Shown here: one piece after another, positions 50,355 through 59,341 of the stretch
Layout: each line of letters opens with the position of its first letter
How positions within the stretch are numbered: the first letter of the stretch is position 1
Source of the DNA: Serratia surfactantfaciens
GTDB taxonomy: Bacteria > Pseudomonadota > Gammaproteobacteria > Enterobacterales > Enterobacteriaceae
Length of the DNA stretch: 64,000 bases
Direction: 5' to 3'
Assembly (NCBI RefSeq): GCF_001642805.2
Contig: NZ_CP016948.1
Span: forward strand, 1,116,001 to 1,180,000
Position numbers and translations under genes: made by a program
Notes under the pieces: generated by a model
Told to the model about the DNA's origin: nothing
What the model saw: the letters and a program-made list of their open reading frames with translations, nothing else
Database searches by the model: none

Positions 50355-50372
50355 ATTGTAGTTACTAGGTAG
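50355..50372 (-). promoter_or_regulatory. Candidate HxlR operator/promoter
   Basis: On the minus strand CTACCTAGTAACTAC leads into TACAAT (-10-like, 50360-50355). Sites of HxlR-type regulators often contain GTAACTA-like half-sites. The -35 is poor. Tentative. Confidence 0.3.
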
Positions 50373-50576
50373 ACATATTAGGCGATCTTGAAAGGCAAGC
50401 AAACAGCAGGAGGAAAAAACCGTCAGGGCGATGATAAGGGGCGCGTTTGAGCCGCTGTTGATTTGGCCGCATCAGATAGGAATAGGGCAGAGATAGCGGA
50501 GTCAGGGGGTAAAGCAGGCCGTGAGAATTGGGATACTCAGACACTGAAGGCGAAAGTGATAATCCGCCGATTGGCT

Positions 50577-50607
50577 TGAAAAGAGAAGGCGGTGGCCGCC
50601 TTCTCTT
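50577..50607 (-). terminator. fabA terminator
   Basis: AAGAGAAGGCGG-TGG-CCGCCTTCTCTT, perfect 12-bp arms, followed on the minus strand by TTC after the final CTCTT (CTCTTTTC). It lies just after the leftward fabA stop and separates it from the HxlR gene. Confidence 0.85.
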
Positions 50608-50615
50608 CAGCGCGA

Positions 50616-51134
50616 TTAGAACGCTGCGGTATCCTTGAACAGGCCCACTTTCAGATCGGTGGCGGTGTAGATTACTTCACCGTCAACCAGCACTTCACCA
50701 TCGGCGACGCCCATGATTAACTTGCGGGTGATGACGCGCTTGAAATTAATGCGATAGGTCACTTTCTTCGCGGTTGGCAGCACCTGGCCGGTGAATTTGA
50801 CTTCACCGACGCCCAGCGCGCGGCCTTTGCCTTCGCCGCCCAGCCAACCGAGGTAGAAGCCGACCAACTGCCACATCGCGTCCAGGCCCAGGCAGCCTGG
50901 CATGACCGGATCGCCGATAAAGTGGCAACCGAAGAACCATAGGTCCGGATTAATATCCAGTTCCGCTTCCACATAACCTTTGTTGTGAGTGCCGCCGTCT
51001 TCGGTCATCTTGACCACGCGGTCCATCATCAACATGTTACCTGCCGGCAACGGTGGGCCACCGGCGCCAAACAGCTCGCCACGGCCGGATGCTTCGAGGT
51101 CTTCTTTCGTATAGGAATCGCGTTTATCTACCAT
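50616..51134 (-). CDS. fabA: 3-hydroxydecanoyl-ACP dehydratase/isomerase FabA
   Basis: Dehydrates 3-hydroxydecanoyl-ACP and isomerises the double bond, the branch point to unsaturated fatty acids. It has 172 residues, as in E. coli. The active-site pair is His71 ([20 protein letters not shown]) and Asp85. The start [22 protein letters not shown] is conserved. It lies between ycbZ upstream and the HxlR/ketoacyl-synthase pair downstream. FabR/FadR control is expected from E. coli, but I did not identify sites. Confidence 0.98.
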   Translation of the reverse strand: MVDKRDSYTKEDLEASGRGELFGAGGPPLPAGNMLMMDRVVKMTEDGGTHNKGYVEAELDINPDLWFFGCHFIGDPVMPGCLGLDAMWQLVGFYLGWLGGEGKGRALGVGEVKFTGQVLPTAKKVTYRINFKRVITRKLIMGVADGEVLVDGEVIYTATDLKVGLFKDTAAF

Positions 51135-51202
51135 GTTCTCAGTAAGCCTTATTTTAATGAAGGACGCAGGTTAGCTAACACGTGTACGCTGAACAAGTCC
51201 GA

Positions 51203-52951
51203 TCAGCCGTGGTTGAACCAGTTGAGCCAGCGCAGCGGCCACGGACGGCGGCGTTCCTGCAGGCTGACCTGCGCAATCCGTTCCTGAATGGCCGCCAACA
51301 GATTCGGCTGTTGTTCGTCAGAGTAGAGGCAACCCGTGAGCAAAGGCAAGGCTTCCGCCGCACTTTCGACTGCCCACAGATGGAACTGCCCCTCGCGCAC
51401 CGCATCGACGATATCTTGACGCAGACACAGGTGGCGCACGTTGGTCACGGGCAATACGACGCCCTGTTTGCCCGTCAGACCGCGACGCAAACAAACCTCG
51501 AAGAAACCTTCGACCTTTTCGTTAACGCCGCCTATCGGCTGTACGTTGCCGAATTGGTCGACGGAGCCGGTGACGGCGATCTGTTGAGTGATCGGCTGCT
51601 GAGACAGGGCGCTGACCAATGCGCACAGCTCAGCCAGCGAGGCGCTGTCGCCGTCCACTTCACCGTAAGATTGTTCAAAGACGATCGAGGCGGAGAAGGG
51701 CAGTTGCTGATCCAGATCCAGCTCGGCGATCAGGAACGCCTGCATGATCATCATGCCTTTCGCGTGCAGGTTGCCGCCCAGTTCGGCTTTGCGCTCGACG
51801 TCAGTAAACTCGCCGTCGCCGAGGTGCACAACGCAGCTGATGCGCGATGGTTCGCCGAAGCTGCGCGGATGACCGGGATAATCCAGAACTGACAGCCCGT
51901 TGATCTGTCCGACGACTTCACCCTCGGTCTCAATCAGGATCTGGCCCAGTTCGATCTCATCCTGCATACGCTCGGCCAGATAGCTTTCACGCCATTCGCG
52001 GGCATTCAATGCCGCTTCAAACGCTTTGGCGGTAATGCGATCCTCTTCGGCATACAGAGCGGCTTCGGACAGCTGCTGACCAAGCCAAACCGGCGAGAGC
52101 GGCAGGATGCCCTGGTCGCCACTGTAACGCACCGCCTGGACGATCAGCGGCGACCAGGCGTCGGCCGCCAGCATCGGCAATTGCCGCTCGGCGATTACGC
52201 CGTTGACGTAACCGCACCACTGCGCCATATCATCAACTTCGGTCAGCTGCAGGTCGTCTTCGTATTCACCGTAGACCGCTTGTTCACTCAGCTCCGGCTC
52301 GATATCGTGGAAATCGGCCAGACCGTGGCGGTCGCCGACGACGATCAGACGCAGATCCAGCGGCATTGGCGGAATGGCTACCGGCAGCGGGCGGGTTTCG
52401 TCGGGCGAAACCCAATGGAACTGGCGCTGGCCGATCATTTGCTTCAGCCGCAGCCATAGCAACGGCTGGGCCAGCAGCGCCCGGGCCGACAGGATCAGAA
52501 TGCCGCCGTTGGCCTGGTGCACCAGGCCTGGCTGCAGGGTGATGTCACCATTGTGGATCCGCACGCAGCCAAACAGCTGCTCGGGTTCAATCCAATCCTG
52601 GAACACGCAAGCGCCGCCGGCGGCGAAAGGTTCATCGCCACGGCTGGCCGGTGCTACGCTGACCTGGCCATCCTGAATGACATAGTGGCTGCCGCGGAAT
52701 GCGGTATTTTTCGTCAGCAGCGGCTTGACGGCGTTAGCGATCAGCTCCAGGTACTCGCGCGTTTCTTGCGCTTTCAACAGCATAAAGCGCGGCGGCGATT
52801 GGGGGTGGCAAAATAGCGTCAGGGCATTTTCCAGCCGAGGCTGAATGGCGGAAAAGGGCACGGGTGCCAACTGAGCGGCGGTATCAAATATCGCCTGATA
52901 AGGCGTTACGTCCGGCAATAAAGATTGCCATTCAAGTCGGTTATTGGTCAA
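51203..52951 (-). CDS. ycbZ: Lon-family protease homologue YcbZ (LonB-like)
   Basis: A 582-residue protein with a C-terminal Lon (S16) protease domain. The catalytic Ser436 lies in GEVDGDSASLAELCAL and Lys479 in GGVNEKVEGFFE, so the Ser-Lys dyad is intact. The N-terminal 330 residues have a degenerate AAA-like region: I find no GxxxxGKT Walker A. It may work without ATP, or on its own partner. E. coli YcbZ is similar. The natural substrate is unknown. The gene is upstream of fabA on the same strand and divergent from matP. Confidence 0.92.
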   Translation of the reverse strand: MTNNRLEWQSLLPDVTPYQAIFDTAAQLAPVPFSAIQPRLENALTLFCHPQSPPRFMLLKAQETREYLELIANAVKPLLTKNTAFRGSHYVIQDGQVSVAPASRGDEPFAAGGACVFQDWIEPEQLFGCVRIHNGDITLQPGLVHQANGGILILSARALLAQPLLWLRLKQMIGQRQFHWVSPDETRPLPVAIPPMPLDLRLIVVGDRHGLADFHDIEPELSEQAVYGEYEDDLQLTEVDDMAQWCGYVNGVIAERQLPMLAADAWSPLIVQAVRYSGDQGILPLSPVWLGQQLSEAALYAEEDRITAKAFEAALNAREWRESYLAERMQDEIELGQILIETEGEVVGQINGLSVLDYPGHPRSFGEPSRISCVVHLGDGEFTDVERKAELGGNLHAKGMMIMQAFLIAELDLDQQLPFSASIVFEQSYGEVDGDSASLAELCALVSALSQQPITQQIAVTGSVDQFGNVQPIGGVNEKVEGFFEVCLRRGLTGKQGVVLPVTNVRHLCLRQDIVDAVREGQFHLWAVESAAEALPLLTGCLYSDEQQPNLLAAIQERIAQVSLQERRRPWPLRWLNWFNHG

Positions 52952-53059
52952 AGTGTTAGATGCAATCGTTAAAAAGGGAAAGGGCGATTATACAAGAATA
53001 ACGGCGGCTTGATACATGCGGAGTGCCAGTTGGCGTCAGGGAGTTTGACATCGCGCGAT

Positions 53060-53078
53060 GACTGTGCAAAAAACAGTC
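53060..53078. repeat. Inverted repeat in the ycbZ-matP divergent region
   Basis: GACTGT-GCAAAAA-ACAGTC, perfect 6-bp arms with a 7-base spacer, about 84 bp before matP. The spacing is one base too short for a LexA box. Confidence 0.6.
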
Positions 53079-53161
53079 TAAAAGACGGCTTAATTGCCGG
53101 GGAAATTCGGCGCAAAGCTGTTATGCTTAGTTGAAGTTACGCGGTCACTGAAGAGCTCAAG

Positions 53162-53620
53162 ATGAAATATCAGCAACTGGAAAATCTGGAGAGCGGTTGG
53201 AAATGGAAGTACCTGGTGAAGAAGCACCGGGAAGGGGAACTCATTACCCGCTACATTGAAAACAGCGCTGCTCAGGAAGCGGTTAACGAGCTGCTGAAGC
53301 TGGAAAATGAGCCGGTAAAGGTACTTGCATGGATTGCCGCCCATATGAATCCGGAACTGGATAACCGGATGAAGCAAACGATCCGCGCCCGCCGCAAACG
53401 TCATTTTAACGCAGAACACCAGCATACGCGTAAAAAATCTATCGATTTGGAGTTTTTGGTTTGGCAACGCCTGGCTGCTTTAGCACGCCGCCGCGGCGTT
53501 ACGCTGTCGGAAACCGTGGTGCAGCTTATCGAGGATGCTGAACGCAAAGAGAAGTATGCGAACCAGATGTCGTCGTTGAAAGAAGACCTGAAGGCGATTC
53601 TCGGCAAAGAGCCCAAGTAA
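53162..53620 (+). CDS. matP: Macrodomain Ter protein MatP
   Basis: Binds matS sites, organises the Ter macrodomain and keeps MukBEF off it; it also links Ter to the divisome through ZapB. It has 152 residues (E. coli 150). A helical N-terminal domain ([26 protein letters not shown]...) is followed by a ribbon-helix-helix ([28 protein letters not shown]) and a C-terminal coiled coil ([22 protein letters not shown]). It is monocistronic, ending at a terminator shared with ompA. Confidence 0.96.
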   Translation: MKYQQLENLESGWKWKYLVKKHREGELITRYIENSAAQEAVNELLKLENEPVKVLAWIAAHMNPELDNRMKQTIRARRKRHFNAEHQHTRKKSIDLEFLVWQRLAALARRRGVTLSETVVQLIEDAERKEKYANQMSSLKEDLKAILGKEPK

Positions 53621-53684
53621 ACGGGGCTGAGGGAGAGCCTTCGGTTGCGTATGGCTTTGAATGCTCGGATAAATTCAAGACGAA

Positions 53685-53711
53685 AAAAAACCCCGCAATG
53701 CGGGGTTTTTT
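53685..53711. terminator. Bidirectional terminator between matP and ompA
   Basis: AAAAAACCCCGC-AAT-GCGGGGTTTTTT. The A- and T-runs on both sides allow termination of rightward matP and leftward ompA. Confidence 0.92.
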
Positions 53712-53726
53712 ACTAAGCGAGTAAAC

Positions 53727-54806
53727 TTAGCCCTGAGGCTGAGTTACAACGTCTTTGATACCTTTAACTTCGATCTCTACGCGACGATCTGGTGCCAGGC
53801 AGTCGATCTGAGCTTTGGTAGCGCGGCCAGCTTTGTAGCCACAGGTGTTGCCTGTAACTGGATCAGCTTTGCCCATGCCACGTGCAGAGATTTTGTCTGA
53901 CGGGATGCCTTTGGAGACCAGGTAGTCAACAACGCTTTGTGCGCGTTTTTCAGACAGTTTCTGGTTGTACTGAGCAGAACCAACGGCGTCGGTGTAACCC
54001 AGAACAACTACGGAACCGTCTTTAGGATCCATGGAGCTCAGCTGGGTGTACAGCTGATCCAGAGCCTGCTGACCTTGTGGCTTCAGAGTTGCTTTGTTGA
54101 AGTTGAACAGCACGTCAGACTTCAGAGTGAAACGCTTGGTTTCAACAACTGGAGCCGGAGCTGGAGCTGGAGCAACTGGAGCAACTACGTCATCCTGACC
54201 GAAGCGGTAAGAAACGCCCAGGCTCAGCATGGTGTTGTCTGGACGTGCGCCAACGGTACCTGCGTCACCGATGTTGCTTACGAACTGGTAGTCCAGGCGG
54301 GTAGCCCAGTTTTTGGTCAGTGCGTATTCAACACCAACAGCAGCCAGCGGAGAAACGCCGGTGTCGTGGTCGCTCAGGCGAGTGCCGTTGCCGTAGTTAG
54401 CTTTGGAGTCTGCGCGCCATACCATACCACCCAGACGAGTGTAGATGTCCAGATCGTCAGCAATTGGGTAGCTCAGTTTAGCGGCCAGTTGAACGCCCTG
54501 TGCTTTGAAAGCACCGTTGTTCACGCTGCCTTTGTAAGGCATGCGGCCGAGCCAGTCATAGCCCAGTTCGAAGCCCAGGTATTGGTTTGCCTGGTAGCCC
54601 AGGAACGCGCCTGCACCCAGCTGATCTTTGTGGGTTGGGCCGTTACCGATACCGTTCTGGTAACCGTTACCGTAGAAACCAGTGTCGTGGTACTGGGACC
54701 AGCCCAGTTTAGCACCGGTGTACCAGGTGTTATCTTTTGGAGCGGCTTGCGCTACGGTAGCGAAACCTGCCAGTGCCACTGCTAATGCGATAGCTGTCTT
54801 TTTCAT
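53727..54806 (-). CDS. ompA: Outer-membrane protein A
   Basis: Abundant structural protein tethering outer membrane to peptidoglycan. It has 359 residues from the ATG at 54806, with GAGG before it as in E. coli. Signal peptide [21 protein letters not shown] is cleaved before [18 protein letters not shown]. An eight-strand barrel (about 22-195) precedes the hinge [11 protein letters not shown] and the periplasmic OmpA-like domain with [19 protein letters not shown] and the peptidoglycan-binding [25 protein letters not shown] helix. Two cysteines (NTCGYK and [10 protein letters not shown]) probably form the usual disulfide. Confidence 0.97.
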   Translation of the reverse strand: MKKTAIALAVALAGFATVAQAAPKDNTWYTGAKLGWSQYHDTGFYGNGYQNGIGNGPTHKDQLGAGAFLGYQANQYLGFELGYDWLGRMPYKGSVNNGAFKAQGVQLAAKLSYPIADDLDIYTRLGGMVWRADSKANYGNGTRLSDHDTGVSPLAAVGVEYALTKNWATRLDYQFVSNIGDAGTVGARPDNTMLSLGVSYRFGQDDVVAPVAPAPAPAPVVETKRFTLKSDVLFNFNKATLKPQGQQALDQLYTQLSSMDPKDGSVVVLGYTDAVGSAQYNQKLSEKRAQSVVDYLVSKGIPSDKISARGMGKADPVTGNTCGYKAGRATKAQIDCLAPDRRVEIEVKGIKDVVTQPQG

Positions 54807-55163
54807 TTTGCGCCTCGTTATCATCCAAATAGGCAATGAGCTTTAAAGCTGTTTTAAGCCCTTGGTTAAATTCCTTCGCCAAGGTTTAAGCCCTCGTTTG
54901 TTACTCGCCAGTTTTTCTGGCGTTATAGAGCAACCTTGGCGATGTAAAGTCTACAACGTGGCGCGAAAGTTACAAGTGTGATGTGATAAGGCTCTAAAAA
55001 AAAACGCGGAATCGTACATATTTGCTAACATTCTTCGCCTAAAAAAACGGCGATTCACCAGGCGTTTTTTCGTGCCAAACCGCAGCCGGACTAGCTTTCT
55101 GCCTGACCCCGCAAAGGTTCCCTTCACGGGGTGCGAAAATGATGGGAAAAATCCTAAATTTAC
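54807..55163 (-). promoter_or_regulatory. ompA promoter and structured 5' leader
   Basis: On the minus strand GTTGTAGACTTTACATCGCCA (54959-54939, quoted within 21 bases here as -35 TTTACA at 54948-54943) leads to a TATAAC at 54927-54922. The leader then begins with hairpin CGCCAG-AAAAA-CTGGCG (54922-54906) and contains CCTTGG...CCAAGG and AGCTTTAAAGCT stems. Such stems stabilise E. coli ompA mRNA. The stretch 55040-55068, AAAAAACG...CGTTTTTT, may terminate sulA. No gene is evident. Confidence 0.55.
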
Positions 55164-55670
55164 TTAATGATACAAAGAAGAGTGAATTTTTAGGGTGGAA
55201 CAGTGTCCGTGAGTCGGGCCAATGTCACGTTGAGGACGCATGATAAACCCGTAGGCATTACCCAATTCTGCCGCACGTCTTAATTTTAGACGATCCTCCT
55301 CCGTTAGCTCGGGCAACCAGCCGAGAACCACGCTGTAATTTCCCGTTTGCAGCGCTTTTTCCATCGCCTCAACCGTATTTACCGGGCTGATTTGGCTTAG
55401 CTGCACCATTTTATCCACCGGCAGGCCGGATTGCTGCAGCCATTGCTTGCTTAATTTTTGCTGCGGCGTCAGCCATAAAAACCAGCGAGACTGCTTGCCC
55501 AATTGCTGCAACAAGGGCAACAACAATTGAGCCACGGCGGGCTGGCGTTCGTTGTAAACAAGTTCACTGATCAAGCCATTCTCTTTGCCGACATCCGTGT
55601 TCTTCGCAACGTTGCGCGCTGTAAAAGCGCCTTGGCCGAAATGAGGTTGGTAGAGTGATTGAGTACGCAT
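55164..55670 (-). CDS. sulA: SOS cell-division inhibitor SulA
   Basis: Binds FtsZ and blocks division during DNA damage. It has 168 residues. Conserved parts include [40 protein letters not shown] sequence in the middle and a C-terminal tail HSSLYH, very like the Lon-degradation signal of E. coli SulA (HSNLYH). The promoter overlaps a LexA box. It is divergent from sxy. The Lon-like YcbZ is nearby, but degradation of SulA is expected from the main Lon, not YcbZ. Confidence 0.95.
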   Translation of the reverse strand: MRTQSLYQPHFGQGAFTARNVAKNTDVGKENGLISELVYNERQPAVAQLLLPLLQQLGKQSRWFLWLTPQQKLSKQWLQQSGLPVDKMVQLSQISPVNTVEAMEKALQTGNYSVVLGWLPELTEEDRLKLRRAAELGNAYGFIMRPQRDIGPTHGHCSTLKIHSSLYH

Positions 55671-55692
55671 TGAGTTCCCGCCCGTCGTGTTA

Positions 55693-55733
55693 CTGTATGT
55701 TTATACAGTATCCCTGATTTAGGATAAGATCAA
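55693..55733 (-). promoter_or_regulatory. sulA promoter with LexA box
   Basis: LexA box CTGT-N8-ACAG at 55693-55708 (minus strand CTGTATAAACATACAG), embedded in a longer palindrome TACTGTAT...ATACAGTA. -35 TTGATC (55733-55728), 17-base spacer, -10 TACTGT (55710-55705). The box covers the -10, so LexA blocks transcription until SOS induction, exactly as in E. coli sulA. Confidence 0.93.
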
Positions 55734-55900
55734 CCCAAATTTTCGTAGCGGCTCGCATAATTACGAACATTTTTTATACCGGGGTTTGTTTGGGATTGGC
55801 AGGCAGACGGATAGTGCGTATTTTTCTAATTAGTTGTTCGCGTTACTTTTTTCATTGATGAGAGAAATATTACGACCAGAACCTAAAACGGAGAAACGCT

Positions 55901-56557
55901 ATGAAAAGGATGTCGACGAGTAGAATCGCGCAGGCTAAAAATTGCTTTGCGGCGCTGGGGGCCATCACCACGCGATCGCAGTTTGGCGGCTACGGCCTGC
56001 TGGCTGAAGGGGTCATGTTCGCCGTGATCGCAGAAGGCGAGCTGTATTTGCGAGCAACGGCGAGCATGGAGCCGGTGTTTCGCGCACGGGGAATGGTCAA
56101 CATGGTCTATTCCAAGCGGGGCGTGCCGATCACACTGCGTTATTACTGGGTTGACGAGTCGCTGTGGCGCGAGTGCAACGAGCTGGTCGGGCTGGCTTGG
56201 CAGGCGGTCAGAGAGGCGCGCCGGGAGCAAAGGCTCAAGGCCGGCGATCACGGCAGGTTGAAGGCGCTGCCGAATATTGACGTCAATATGGAGCGTCTGC
56301 TGTGGCGAGCGGGCATTCGCAACGCCTATGATCTCCGATTGCAAGGCGCCAAGCGCAGCTATCTGCGTTTACTGCAACAGCAGACCAATCTGGGGCTGCG
56401 AGTCTTGCTGTCGCTGGGGGGCGCGATAGCCGGCTATCACCAGGCGGCGTTGCCGGCCGAATTGCGTAACGAGCTGGTGCGCTGGTTCGAACATACGATG
56501 GCGATGCGCCGTCACGGACATGAACCGGTGATTCAGGGCCCGTCGATCAGGCCCTGA
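55901..56557 (+). CDS. sxy: Competence regulator Sxy/TfoX
   Basis: A 218-residue TfoX-like protein that acts with CRP at CRP-S promoters of competence genes in gamma-proteobacteria. The N-terminal domain (SQFGGYGLLAEGVMFAVIAEGELYLRA, about 25-55) and C-terminal helix-hairpin domain (LPNIDVNMERLLWRAGI, GAKRSYLRLLQQ, LEGAI-like LGGAIAGYH) are both present. GGAG lies 7 bases before the ATG. In E. coli sxy is itself controlled by CRP and Sxy. A second ComE-type competence gene (comEC) begins the window. It converges with yccS across 3 bp. Confidence 0.92.
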   Translation: MKRMSTSRIAQAKNCFAALGAITTRSQFGGYGLLAEGVMFAVIAEGELYLRATASMEPVFRARGMVNMVYSKRGVPITLRYYWVDESLWRECNELVGLAWQAVREARREQRLKAGDHGRLKALPNIDVNMERLLWRAGIRNAYDLRLQGAKRSYLRLLQQQTNLGLRVLLSLGGAIAGYHQAALPAELRNELVRWFEHTMAMRRHGHEPVIQGPSIRP

Positions 56558-56560
56558 ACA

Positions 56561-58696
56561 TTAGGTTGTCTTATTAATTTGGGCGTGCAGCGCGGTGAGC
56601 TCCGGCAGAAGTTCGAGCATCAGCCCCACCTGCTGCAGGACCAACTGTTCTTTGCTTTCCGGCTCCGGAACGGCTTTGCGAATGCGCTCAGCCAGCTGCT
56701 CCAACGCCTGTGCAACCCGCTGGCTGTTCTGCTCTTCCTGATGCAAGGCACCATCCACGTAACACACAGCGTCATTGAGCAGATCGAGCGTGGCGGGGGT
56801 ACTCAGCCGCTCGCGATGCGCCCCCAATGCCGAGATATAGCTCAGAAGAGTGTGGTTCAGGCAGAGCAGGCGGAAGGCGGCCTCCTGCAGGGCCTTGTCG
56901 GCTTTGGGATCGGCGGACATGTTAGAGATGACCGAAGCCAATTCGGCGTCGCTGTTGTGGGCGTCCCGCCGCGCAATGCGGTAGGCGAGGCCGTTATCCT
57001 TACCCTGATGATATTGCACCAGAATGGCGTCCAGATAGCGGCAGTTGGCATTCAGCGTTTTATCCACCACCACCGGCAACTGGCGGAATTTCCAGTCCGG
57101 CCAGATAAAGCTGACCGCCGCCCAGGCGATGGCGCAGCCCAGCAACGTGTCGTAAACGCGCGGGGCAGCCACTTCGAACCCTTCGCCCAACAGGTTAAAG
57201 CACAATAATACCAGCAGCGTGATAAACATGGTGGCATGGGCATATTGCACGGTGCGGAAAGCGAAGAACAGAACGCCGGTGATAACGATCAACACCAGCT
57301 GCCCTTCCACTGAAGGTACGAAATAGAGGATTGGCAAACCGATCAGTATGCCGGCCAGGGTGCCGATGATGCGCAGCGCCAGGCGCCGGCGGGTGGCGTT
57401 ATAGTTCGGCTGGCAGACGAACAGGCTGGTCAACAGGATCCAGTAGCCGTGCTGCATGCCGGTGAATTGAATGAAGGCGTAGCCTACGCACAGCACTGCC
57501 GACATGCGGATGGCGTGACGGAACAGGGCCGATTGGGGCGTCAAATGGCGGCTGATGCGCAGGCGGATGTCGCTCCAGCCGGTTAAGCGGTCGTCGGCCA
57601 GGCTGTTCTCTTCCGCCTGCCCGCTGGCCAATGTCTGCTCTGATTCGATATTGGCCAACTGCGCATCGATCGCATGCAGGTTTTTCAGCAGATGCGCCAA
57701 CGCCTTGGCTTGCTCGGCATTGCCCTGGGTTTCGGCGATGCGCGTCAAGGCCTCCTGAATGCGGTTGAACGCCGGCTCAAAACGCGGGTTGTGCTGGTAC
57801 TTTTGCCGTAGCAGGATGGATTGCGCCAGCTGGCGACAGGCGCGCGCCTGCATGCTCAGCAACCGCTGGAAGCGGAACAGAATGTCGCTGTGTCGGAATT
57901 GTCGGCTGAGCGCATGATACTGAACGTGGGAAGAGCTGGCGCGTTCGTGGATATCTTGGGCGACAAAATAGTAGTGCAAGGTGCGGCGAGTGCCGCGCTG
58001 GCCGCGATCGCCTTTCAGGCGCGTCAACAGCGAGGCTTTGGTTTGGTTGAGCAATGCAACCAAGGCGCTGTTGGCCATCGCGACATCCATCCACGGCAGG
58101 TCGGCGTCGCGCTCGGCATCGGGATCGAACAGGTTGGCTTTGGCGTCCAGATAGTTGGCCAATTGATCGTAGCAGCGCGCCAGGTTCTCTTGCAGCGGCC
58201 GGATAGGAAACAACAGGTGGCCTGCCAGCGTCAGCAGGTTATACCACAGTGCGCCGATCACCAGCAGCAGCGGCTGTTGATACCAGGCATCGTACATGGC
58301 GGTGCCGAGCATGGTGTAAACCGCGATCAGCAGCGCGCCGAAGGCGATGGTGGCGTAACGTTGCCCCAGGGCGCCAAGAAGAATAAAACCGCAGGTCGAC
58401 GTGGTTAAGCCCAGGGCGAATAGCCAGGGATAGGGGAACAGCAGCTCGATCGAGGCGGAGGCGATAAAGAAACATACCAGGGTGATCAGCAGATTGCGCA
58501 GCCGGCCGGCCAGGCGATCGTCCAAATCAGTCAGGGCCGCCGCCACCACGCCCAGCGTGAGCGGGATGGTCAGCTTGGGAATGCCCAGCCACCAGGGAAC
58601 GGCGGTGGTGCCGGTCAGCGCAATAAGGATGCGCAGGTGGTACAGCAGGTTGCTGTTGTAGGTATATCGACGAACTGCGGGTGCAAAAGAGAGCAC
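56561..58696 (-). CDS. yccS: YccS, FUSC-type inner-membrane protein
   Basis: A 711-residue member of the YccS/YhfK, FUSC-like family. Membrane helices cluster at about 20-160 and again at about 400-520, with large cytoplasmic regions after each. Related proteins (AaeB, fusaric-acid resistance) are efflux proteins for aromatic acids, but no substrate is known for YccS. The start MLSFAPAVRRYTYNSNLLYHLRI is typical. Two repeated halves (TAVPWWLGIPKLTIPLTLGVVAA; MQHGYWILLTSLFVCQPNY) fit the family pattern. yccF is 26 bases upstream on the same strand. Confidence 0.92.
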   Translation of the reverse strand: MLSFAPAVRRYTYNSNLLYHLRILIALTGTTAVPWWLGIPKLTIPLTLGVVAAALTDLDDRLAGRLRNLLITLVCFFIASASIELLFPYPWLFALGLTTSTCGFILLGALGQRYATIAFGALLIAVYTMLGTAMYDAWYQQPLLLVIGALWYNLLTLAGHLLFPIRPLQENLARCYDQLANYLDAKANLFDPDAERDADLPWMDVAMANSALVALLNQTKASLLTRLKGDRGQRGTRRTLHYYFVAQDIHERASSSHVQYHALSRQFRHSDILFRFQRLLSMQARACRQLAQSILLRQKYQHNPRFEPAFNRIQEALTRIAETQGNAEQAKALAHLLKNLHAIDAQLANIESEQTLASGQAEENSLADDRLTGWSDIRLRISRHLTPQSALFRHAIRMSAVLCVGYAFIQFTGMQHGYWILLTSLFVCQPNYNATRRRLALRIIGTLAGILIGLPILYFVPSVEGQLVLIVITGVLFFAFRTVQYAHATMFITLLVLLCFNLLGEGFEVAAPRVYDTLLGCAIAWAAVSFIWPDWKFRQLPVVVDKTLNANCRYLDAILVQYHQGKDNGLAYRIARRDAHNSDAELASVISNMSADPKADKALQEAAFRLLCLNHTLLSYISALGAHRERLSTPATLDLLNDAVCYVDGALHQEEQNSQRVAQALEQLAERIRKAVPEPESKEQLVLQQVGLMLELLPELTALHAQINKTT

Positions 58697-58722
58697 GAAA
58701 AACTCCTCAAACGGAGAAAAAA

Positions 58723-59175
58723 TTAACGCTGTTGATATTGGCGGCGAGCATTCTCAATACGGGCTTGCTGAGCCATTTCTACCGAGACGACGCGGCGTCC
58801 CACCGGCCACAGTGCGATGGCGGCAATTTTGAAGTTGGCGATGCCGACCGGAATGCCGATGATCGAAATGCACTGCACGATACCGGCGGCGATGTGCGAC
58901 AGGCACAGCCACCAGCCGAACAGCACCAGCCAGATAATGTTGAGCAGCGAACCGCCGGCGGAAAGCAGCGTATTGCTTTTCTCCGGGTACAGTTCATCGA
59001 CGTGTATCGCTTCGTTGCCGAACGGCACCAGTGACAGCTTGGTGATTTCCCAGCAGGAGCGGGTAAGCGGCAATGTGATGACCAGCAGCACGCTGAACAC
59101 CGTGGCGATGAGCCAGCCGAACGTGGTGACGAAACCGCCCAACACAAAATTAAGAATATTCAGTACAGTACGCAT
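58723..59175 (-). CDS. yccF: YccF inner-membrane protein
   Basis: A 150-residue protein with several hydrophobic segments (about 5-33, 68-98 and 97-122) and two repeated YccF motifs (LPLTRSCWEITKLSLVPFGNEA; IGIPVGIANFKIAAIALWPVGRRVV). It is named by family; its function is unknown. I choose the ATG at 59175 because MRTVLNILNFVLGGF is the E. coli start; an ATG three codons earlier is possible. It probably forms an operon with yccS. Confidence 0.9.
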   Translation of the reverse strand: MRTVLNILNFVLGGFVTTFGWLIATVFSVLLVITLPLTRSCWEITKLSLVPFGNEAIHVDELYPEKSNTLLSAGGSLLNIIWLVLFGWWLCLSHIAAGIVQCISIIGIPVGIANFKIAAIALWPVGRRVVSVEMAQQARIENARRQYQQR

Positions 59176-59341
59176 AGACGTCATTCTGCTCTAATGATGG
59201 CCAAACCGCGATGCGGGCGTATTCACGATAAAAACGCAAAATCTATTCTACCCTTTTTTTAGCGCTAGAGTGCCACTGCTTATCGCAGGTAAACTGGCAG
59301 ATATCCGTTATTTAATCTCAACATAGTCATGGCGCGACGAT

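Noticed and set aside
53062..53076. CTGT-ACAG pair before matP as a LexA box
   Set aside because: The spacer is 7, one base short of the strict N8 of LexA boxes.
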